From: JACCTH01 sp035250485
Lineage (GTDB): Bacteria; Actinomycetota; Acidimicrobiia; Spongiisociales; ZC4RG35
Length of the DNA stretch: 5,407 nucleotides
Assembly: GCA_035250485.1 (NCBI GenBank)
Contig: DATFFB010000022.1
Coordinates: 1-5,407 of the forward strand
Direction: 5' to 3'
Program-made: the position numbers and the translations under genes
Part shown: positions 1-3,960 of the stretch, piece by piece
How the letters are laid out: each line of letters opens with the position of its first letter
Position numbering within the stretch: the stretch's first letter is position 1
The notes under the pieces: model-generated
The model's database searches: none
What the model saw: the letters and a program-made list of their open reading frames with translations, nothing else
What the model was told of the DNA's origin: nothing

Positions 1-492
1 GTGGCACCGATCATCGACGCGGCTTACGTCCAGCCGGGATACAACGTGGCCTGGGGAACGGATGTGCCAGGCATGGCCACCCTTCGTGACGCCATGTTGG
101 AATCGCGACCCGACCTTCGCCCCTCCGATGCCTTCGTGGTCGGTTGGATCGAAGCGCAGATCACCCATGAGGTCCTCCAGCGGGCGGCCGAGAGCGGCGA
201 CATGACCCGGGCGGGGATAAAGGCGGCGGCCCTGACCATCGAAGGTTTCAACTTCGATGGCCTGGCTCCTGACCAGAGTTACAGCCCGCCGGATGATCCC
301 AACGCTTACGTGACCCGCAGCATTGCCATCTTCGATCCGAATCTGGCTGCCTACACCGAGGCCGGTGGCGCCGGGCAGACGATCGGAACGGCTCCCAACG
401 GCGGGACCACAGGCTCGGACCTGGTCGAGGATTTCTTCGCCGGCGAACTGGCGAGTGCCTACGACTTCACCGGGGCCTGCTTCCGTCCGTGA
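1..492 (+). CDS. Substrate-binding protein of a branched-chain amino acid-type ABC transporter, C-terminal part (5' end outside window)
   Basis: The frame is open from base 1 and ends at TGA 490-492, leaving 163 residues of a protein that is normally about 380-450 residues long. The GTG at base 1 is probably an internal valine codon. The segment reads like the C-terminal lobe of type I periplasmic binding proteins of the HAAT/Liv family: a helix-rich stretch in which the ligand family is tiled (residues about 27-75, with FVVGWIEAQ and AGIKAALT-like text), then a product-rich end with SYSPPDDPNAYVTRSIAIFDP. It would be an exported lipoprotein that captures the solute and delivers it to the permease. 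The ligand cannot be read from this fragment; amino acids, small amides and aromatic or fatty acids are all used by relatives. The identification also rests on context, because livF- and livG-like ATPase genes follow on the same strand 60 bases later. Confidence 0.8.
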   Translation: MAPIIDAAYVQPGYNVAWGTDVPGMATLRDAMLESRPDLRPSDAFVVGWIEAQITHEVLQRAAESGDMTRAGIKAAALTIEGFNFDGLAPDQSYSPPDDPNAYVTRSIAIFDPNLAAYTEAGGAGQTIGTAPNGGTTGSDLVEDFFAGELASAYDFTGACFRP

Positions 493-502
493 ACTGATGG
501 TT

Positions 503-535
503 GTGGTGGCGGGAGGTTGACCCTCTCGCCACCAC
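503..535 (+). repeat. Strong intergenic hairpin between binding-protein gene and livF
   Basis: Bases 503-516 (GTGGTGGCGGGAGG) and 522-535 (CCTCTCGCCACCAC) are inverted repeats that pair over 14 positions, 13 Watson-Crick plus one G-U in RNA, around the five-base loop TTGAC. The hairpin begins 11 bases after the stop codon of the binding-protein gene. There is no following T tract, so it is not a classical intrinsic terminator. A 3'-protecting or attenuating hairpin that lets the binding protein be made in excess of the ATPases, as in malE-malF, is an inference. Confidence 0.7.
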
Positions 536-552
536 GGCCGGGGGGTGGTGGC
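528..552 (+). promoter_or_regulatory. Alternative hairpin covering the livF ribosome binding site
   Basis: GCCACCAC at 528-535 is also a perfect inverted repeat of GTGGTGGC at 545-552, with a nine-base loop (536-544). This stem shares its left arm with the right arm of the upstream hairpin, so the two folds cannot coexist. The right arm ends on the base before the proposed TTG start at 553 and contains part of the probable ribosome binding site GGGGGTGGT (541-549). This fold would therefore hide the start region of livF. The pairing is read directly; the regulatory role is inferred. Confidence 0.5.
541..549 (+). promoter_or_regulatory. Probable ribosome binding site deciding the livF start at TTG 553
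   Basis: GGGGGTGGT matches the ideal GGAGGTGAT at seven of nine positions and leaves seven bases between its GGGGG core and TTG 553. The other in-frame candidate, TTG 517, has GGGAGG directly abutting it with no spacer and lies in a hairpin loop. It would also add an unlikely Pro/Gly-rich leader of 12 residues. Confidence 0.5.
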
Positions 553-1344
553 TTGTTATCGGTAAAGAACCTCGAGGTTGTCTACAACGACGTGATCCTG
601 GTCTTGCGCGGGATCTCACTCGACGTCCCCAGCGGCAAGATCGTCGCTCTCCTGGGGGCGAACGGCGCCGGGAAGACCACCACGATGAGAGCCATAACCG
701 GGCTGCTCGACATTCACGAGGGCGACATCACCAAGGGGAGGATCAGCCTCGAGGGAAAGGAAATCTCCGGGTCCGATCCCTCCGAGATCGTGCGCCGCGG
801 TATCAGCCAGGTGATGGAGGGGCGCCGGATCTTTGCCGAGCTATCGGTGGACGAGAACCTGCGGGCCGGAGCCTTTATCAACTCCAACCGCAAACGCACT
901 GACGAGGCCTACGACCGGGTTATGAATCTCTTCCCGGCCTTGTCGGAGCGCAGAAAGTCAGTGGCCGGATATATGTCGGGCGGCGAGCAGCAGATGCTCG
1001 CCATCGGTCGGGCCCTGATGCAGGATCCGAAGCTGCTGATCCTCGATGAGCCCTCGCTGGGATTGGCCCCGATGCTGGTCCAGCAGATACGCGACATCAT
1101 TGTCGAGATCAACGAGCAGGGGACGGCGGTATTGCTGATCGAACAGAACGCCAACATGGCCCTCTCCATCGCCCACCACGGGTACATCATGGAGACCGGC
1201 AAGATGGTCATGGATGGCACCCCGCAAATGCTTTTGAAGGACGCCGACGTCCAGGAGTTCTATCTCGGGTTACGTGGGGAAGGCGAAAAGAAGAGCTTTC
1301 GTGACGTGAAGCACTACAAGCGCAGAAAGCGATGGCTCTCTTGA
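553..1344 (+). CDS. livF: Branched-chain amino acid-type ABC transporter ATPase, LivF family
   Basis: This 263-residue protein (from TTG 553) is one of the two cytoplasmic ATPases that power a HAAT-family uptake transporter. It has Walker A GANGAGKT at residues 35-42, a Q-loop region near SQVMEGRRIF (85-94), the ABC signature MSGGEQQ (141-147), and Walker B LLILDEP (161-167) with catalytic Glu166. GLAP follows Walker B, as is usual in LivF. The H-loop position carries Gln in IEQNAN (Gln198), which is the family norm rather than a defect. LivF proteins are usually about 235-240 residues; here a basic tail (about 246-263, ending KHYKRRKRWLS) is added. From memory, similar tails occur in a LivF subgroup found near acyl-CoA ligase genes, so the substrate need not be leucine. 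An upstream TTG at 517 would add 12 residues and is less likely. livG follows after 22 bases, probably in the same operon. Confidence 0.93.
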   Translation: MLSVKNLEVVYNDVILVLRGISLDVPSGKIVALLGANGAGKTTTMRAITGLLDIHEGDITKGRISLEGKEISGSDPSEIVRRGISQVMEGRRIFAELSVDENLRAGAFINSNRKRTDEAYDRVMNLFPALSERRKSVAGYMSGGEQQMLAIGRALMQDPKLLILDEPSLGLAPMLVQQIRDIIVEINEQGTAVLLIEQNANMALSIAHHGYIMETGKMVMDGTPQMLLKDADVQEFYLGLRGEGEKKSFRDVKHYKRRKRWLS

Positions 1345-1366
1345 GACAAAAGACGAAAGACTAAAG
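1344..1366 (+). repeat. Three tandem copies of AGACNAA filling the livF-livG gap
   Basis: AGACAAA (1344-1350), AGACGAA (1351-1357) and AGACTAA (1358-1364) follow without a break, differing only at the fifth base, and a partial AG then leads into the livG ATG. The first unit starts on the last base of the livF stop codon. No GGAGG-like ribosome binding site is present; the purine-rich repeat may provide an unstructured landing site, or livG may be translated by re-initiation. Confidence 0.75.
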
Positions 1367-2221
1367 ATGCCAGATGAGGCGCCACTGTTAGAAGTAAGGG
1401 ACGTTCACCTGTCCTTCAAAGGGGTACGGGCGATCGACGGCATCTCTTTCCAGGTCTTTCCCCGTCAACTCTTCGCGATCATCGGGCCGAATGGGGCGGG
1501 AAAGACCTCGATTTTCAACAGCATCAATCAGGTCTATCGGCCCCAGCGCGGTGACATTCTGTGGAAGGGCCGCTCGATTCTGGGGTTGAAGCCGAACAAG
1601 ACCGCCGAGATGGGGATCGCCCGCACCTTCCAGAACATCGCTCTTTTCCCGCACATGACCGTGATCGACAACATCCTTACCGGGCGCCATGTCCGGATGG
1701 AGCGGGGTTGGCTGGCTGGTTCTTTCTGGGTGGGCCCTGCCAAGCGGGAGGAGATGGCCAACCGGGCCAAGGTCGAGGACATCATCGACTTCCTCGAGAT
1801 CGAGCAGTGGCGGAAGTACCCGGTGGGCTTGTTGCCCTATGGCATCCAGAAGCGGGTTGAACTCGGGCGGGCATTGGCGATGGATCCCGAGCTGTTGATG
1901 CTCGACGAACCGGTGGCGGGGATGAACCTCGAGGAGACCGAGGACATGGCGCGCTTCGTTCTCGACATCCAGGACGAATTGGGAATCGCCATGATCCTCG
2001 TCGAGCACGACATGGGCCTCGTGATGGATATCGCCGACCGGGTGATGGTGGTTGATTTCGGGAAGAAGATCGCCGAGGGGGAGCCGGGCGAGGTGCAGCG
2101 CAACCCGGAGGTGGTCCGGGCTTATTTGGGCGAGGAGTTCCAGTCGGCGGCGCTGCAGGAAGCGGCCGCCGAAGCCTCTGAGGCGTCGGAGCCGGTCACC
2201 ACCGCCGCCGACTCGGCTTAG
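1367..2221 (+). CDS. livG: Branched-chain amino acid-type ABC transporter ATPase, LivG family
   Basis: This 284-residue protein is the second ATPase of the transporter and would pair with LivF beneath the two permeases. Visible motifs are Walker A GPNGAGKT (residues 40-47), the Q-loop in ARTFQNIALF (Gln89), a degenerate signature LPYGIQKR (156-163) that is typical of LivG in place of LSGGQ, Walker B LLMLDEP (176-182) with Glu181 followed by the characteristic AGMN, and the H-loop VEHDM (His214). The nucleotide-binding domain ends near YLGEEF (253-258), and an Ala/Glu-rich tail of about 25 residues of low complexity follows. An insert of about 25 residues (around 107-130, with GWLAGSFWVGPAKREE) lies between the Q-loop and the signature; from memory this is common in the LivG group whose clusters carry an acyl-CoA ligase. 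The ATG start is chosen because upstream sequence is only the heptamer repeat. The stop codon overlaps the end of convergent bioY by four bases. Confidence 0.94.
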   Translation: MPDEAPLLEVRDVHLSFKGVRAIDGISFQVFPRQLFAIIGPNGAGKTSIFNSINQVYRPQRGDILWKGRSILGLKPNKTAEMGIARTFQNIALFPHMTVIDNILTGRHVRMERGWLAGSFWVGPAKREEMANRAKVEDIIDFLEIEQWRKYPVGLLPYGIQKRVELGRALAMDPELLMLDEPVAGMNLEETEDMARFVLDIQDELGIAMILVEHDMGLVMDIADRVMVVDFGKKIAEGEPGEVQRNPEVVRAYLGEEFQSAALQEAAAEASEASEPVTTAADSA

Positions 2222-2230
2222 GCGGAGTCG
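2209..2230. terminator. Weak two-way hairpin at the livG/bioY stop codons
   Basis: CGACTC (2209-2214) and GAGTCG (2225-2230) form a six-base-pair stem with a ten-base loop that contains both stop codons. Being symmetric, it could fold in transcripts from either strand. There is no T tract on either side, and a short GC-rich stem can arise by chance here, so a terminator role is only a possibility. Confidence 0.2.
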
Positions 2231-2796
2231 CCGCCCAGCCTCCAGGCCGCAGGCAGGATCAAGCCGGCGGCAAGGGCCTTGAGAACATCCCAGAAGACAA
2301 ATGGCACCACCCCTTGGGCGATGGCGCTGCCGATCGACATGTCAAGGTTCACGATCAAACCGATGACCCCGAAGACGTAGATCACCAAGCTGCCGATGAG
2401 AAAAGCGGCAAAGCCCGATAGAACCTGCCGATCGTGGCGACCCTCGGCGAGTCGACCCGTGAAGTAGGCAGCGATGACAAAACCGATGAGATAGCCGCCG
2501 GTGGGTCCTCGCAGCACATCGACTCCCCCTCTGGTCTCGGCAAAGATGGGCAGGCCAAATGCTCCCACCGCGACATACAAGAGCTGACTGGCCATACCCA
2601 AGCGAGCACCGAGCACCCCGCCCGAGAGCAGAACCGCCGCCGTTTGCAGCGTGAAAGGAACCTCGATGGGTGGGATAAGAAAGCTGAACTGCGCCGCCAG
2701 CGCAGTAAGAGCGGCGAAGCCAACGACCCCGACTAGTGCCCAGGCTTTGGACCGGCTGACGAGCGGGGTGGCGAGAACGGGGGAAGCGGTAGTCAT
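2218..2796 (-). CDS. bioY: Biotin transporter BioY (S component of an ECF transporter)
   Basis: This 192-residue integral membrane protein should bind biotin and pass it through the membrane, either alone or with the shared ECF module (BioM/BioN-type ATPase and EcfT). Family motifs are clear: IPPIEVPFTLQT (residues 41-52), which includes the usual VPFTLQT; LLSGGVLGARLG (56-67); GPTGGYLIGF (97-106); and a C-terminal FVFWDVLKALAA (166-177) with Asp170 and Lys173 at positions where BioY proteins have D and K. About six hydrophobic segments can be seen (roughly 19-40, 50-65, 68-84, 98-115, 125-150 and 157-185), fitting the known fold. The length is normal. No bioM, bioN or biotin synthesis gene is beside it, so it is a solitary copy here. 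The start ATG (complement of 2794-2796) has only GCGGG directly before it. A long inverted repeat lies just upstream, 11 bases from the start. Confidence 0.93.
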   Translation of the reverse strand: MTTASPVLATPLVSRSKAWALVGVVGFAALTALAAQFSFLIPPIEVPFTLQTAAVLLSGGVLGARLGMASQLLYVAVGAFGLPIFAETRGGVDVLRGPTGGYLIGFVIAAYFTGRLAEGRHDRQVLSGFAAFLIGSLVIYVFGVIGLIVNLDMSIGSAIAQGVVPFVFWDVLKALAAGLILPAAWRLGGDSA

Positions 2797-2806
2797 CCCG
2801 CTATCA

Positions 2807-2864
2807 AATCATTCTTGCGTAGATTTCGACCCATAAATGCGGCCATTTCTACGCCAGAATGATT
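2807..2864. promoter_or_regulatory. 17-base inverted repeat in the bioY/protease divergent gap, candidate operator or RNA fold
   Basis: AATCATTCTTGCGTAGA (2807-2823) and TCTACGCCAGAATGATT (2848-2864) are inverted copies matching at 16 of 17 positions (only 2816/2855 fails), separated by 24 bases. Two further positions outside the arms (2803-2804 against 2867-2868) also agree. The arm centres are 41 bases apart, about four helical turns, so proteins on the two arms would sit on the same DNA face. The right arm covers the ATG (2859-2861) of the protease gene and the left arm ends 11 bases from the bioY start, so a bound factor could control both. The spacing does not fit BirA, BioQ or BioR sites as I know them. 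The symmetry is read directly; the function is inferred. Confidence 0.6.
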
Positions 2865-3878
2865 GAATCGGCCAGGGGAGGCCGGCGCTGGCCCATCGTT
2901 ATTGCCTGCCTGGCTCTGGTGATGGCGGGCCTGTTGATCGGGGCATGGAACGTCACTTTGCCGTACTACGCCTTCTCGCCGGGGCCGGTAGGCGACGCCT
3001 TGGATGCGGTCAGCGCCTCCGAAGTCGAGGTCTACCTGGCCAATGAAGAACTCTTGATGCTCACGGTCTCGAGCCAGGAAGTGAATCCAATCGAGGCGTT
3101 CCTCGCCGGCATCGATCCCACGGTCGATCTCGTGGCGCGGGAGGCAGTGAGGCGCCCCGATGAAACCGATGAAGAGTTCGTCACCCGCAATCAGGCGTCG
3201 ATGGATCTATCGAAGGAGACCGCCATCACCCTCGCCCTTCGCCGCCTGGGCTACGAAGTCGAGACCATTTCGGAAGGAGTGTTGATAGCGGACGTCGATG
3301 AGACGGCACCGGCCGTCGATGTCCTCCGGCCCGACGACGTCATCACCGCAGTCGATGGAGTGACGGTCTCCTTTCCGGAAGACATCGGCGCCGCCCTCGG
3401 CGACAACGAGCCCGGGGACGTGATCACTCTCGAACTCACCCGCGCTGAGGAAAGCCTCACCACTGAAGTCGAGCTGATCGCTCGCGAGGACGACCCCGGC
3501 GCCCCCCTGATCGGCATCAGCGTCGCGGCACTCGACCCCCGCTTCGAATTTCCGTTTCCCATCGATATCGATGCGGGCCTCATCGGGGGGCCCTCGGCGG
3601 GGATGATGTACACGCTGGCCGTGATGGAATTGCTCGGCCCCGAAAGCCTCTCCTCCGGCCATGTCATCGCCGGCACCGGGACCATCGACGTTGATGGAAA
3701 CGTCGGCGGGATCGGTGGCGTTCGCCAGAAAGTGGTGGCGGCCGAGGCGGCCGGCGCCGAGGTCATGCTGGTCCCGGCCTCCAATTACGACGAAGCCCTC
3801 ACCGCTCCCCGGGATGGGATCGAGTTGATCCCGGTGGCGACACTTGACGAGGTGCTCGACGCCCTCGCCAGTCTCTGA
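2859..3878 (+). CDS. Membrane-anchored PDZ and Lon-type serine protease (YlbL-like)
   Basis: This 339-residue protein has one N-terminal membrane anchor (about residues 12-30, after a basic ESARGGRR start), so the bulk should face outside the membrane. A PDZ-like domain follows (about 130-207; VLIADVDETAPAVD and LRPDDVITAVDGV are typical). The C-terminal Lon (S16) proteolytic domain carries GGPSAGMM with Ser246 as nucleophile and, 45 residues on, the dyad lysine in VRQKVVAA (Lys291); TGTIDVDGNVGGIGGV (273-288) is also characteristic. There is no ATPase domain. This is the architecture and normal length of Bacillus YlbL and its actinobacterial relatives; B. subtilis YlbL takes part in removing the division inhibitor YneA. 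The substrate here is unknown. No ribosome binding site precedes ATG 2859, and later in-frame starts would cut into the anchor, so this start is kept; leaderless translation is possible. The next gene downstream encodes a DivIVA-like protein, 82 bases away. Confidence 0.92.
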   Translation: MIESARGGRRWPIVIACLALVMAGLLIGAWNVTLPYYAFSPGPVGDALDAVSASEVEVYLANEELLMLTVSSQEVNPIEAFLAGIDPTVDLVAREAVRRPDETDEEFVTRNQASMDLSKETAITLALRRLGYEVETISEGVLIADVDETAPAVDVLRPDDVITAVDGVTVSFPEDIGAALGDNEPGDVITLELTRAEESLTTEVELIAREDDPGAPLIGISVAALDPRFEFPFPIDIDAGLIGGPSAGMMYTLAVMELLGPESLSSGHVIAGTGTIDVDGNVGGIGGVRQKVVAAEAAGAEVMLVPASNYDEALTAPRDGIELIPVATLDEVLDALASL

Positions 3879-3946
3879 CGGTTTTATCAATTGCGCCTGA
3901 CATCAAGCGGGATTTGGCGCGGAGAACGGAGTCAAACCCATACGGT

Positions 3947-3952
3947 TATCTT
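3947..3952 (+). promoter_or_regulatory. Possible -10 element for a leaderless transcript of the DivIVA-like gene
   Basis: TATCTT fits the TANNNT -10 pattern and ends eight bases before the ATG at 3961, so transcription would begin at or within a base or two of the start codon. No ribosome binding site is present between it and the ATG, which fits leaderless translation, common in actinobacteria. No convincing -35 hexamer is seen 16-18 bases upstream. Confidence 0.3.
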
Positions 3953-3960
3953 GACCCCTG

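Noticed and set aside
517..552. TTG 517 as the livF start, adding a 12-residue Pro/Gly-rich leader
   Set aside because: The TTG sits in the loop of a strong hairpin with GGGAGG directly abutting it and no spacer, and LivF proteins normally begin just before the LSVKNLEV-like strand. TTG 553 has better spacing.
1388..2008. 206-codon minus-strand frame opposite livG
   Set aside because: It is an antisense shadow of a gene with complete ATPase motifs, and has no start context or motif of its own.
2807..2864. Known biotin repressor site (BirA, BioQ or BioR) for the inverted repeat
   Set aside because: As I know these consensus sites, neither the arm sequence nor the 24-base spacer fits; I therefore leave the regulator unnamed.
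3207..3890. 227-codon minus-strand frame opposite the PDZ-Lon gene
   Set aside because: The plus strand encodes an intact protease with all catalytic motifs; the antisense product is low-complexity and unlike any family.
3893..3939. Hairpins after the protease gene: GCGCC 3893-3897 with GGCGC 3916-3920, and GGGATTTG 3909-3916 with CAAACCC 3933-3939 (one bulge)
   Set aside because: The stems are short, the loops are 16-18 bases and no T tract follows. They are not strong enough to call a terminator.
3951..3956. TTGACC resembling a -35 box
   Set aside because: It lies five bases before the ATG of the DivIVA-like gene, so any matching -10 would fall inside the coding region with no downstream gene to serve.
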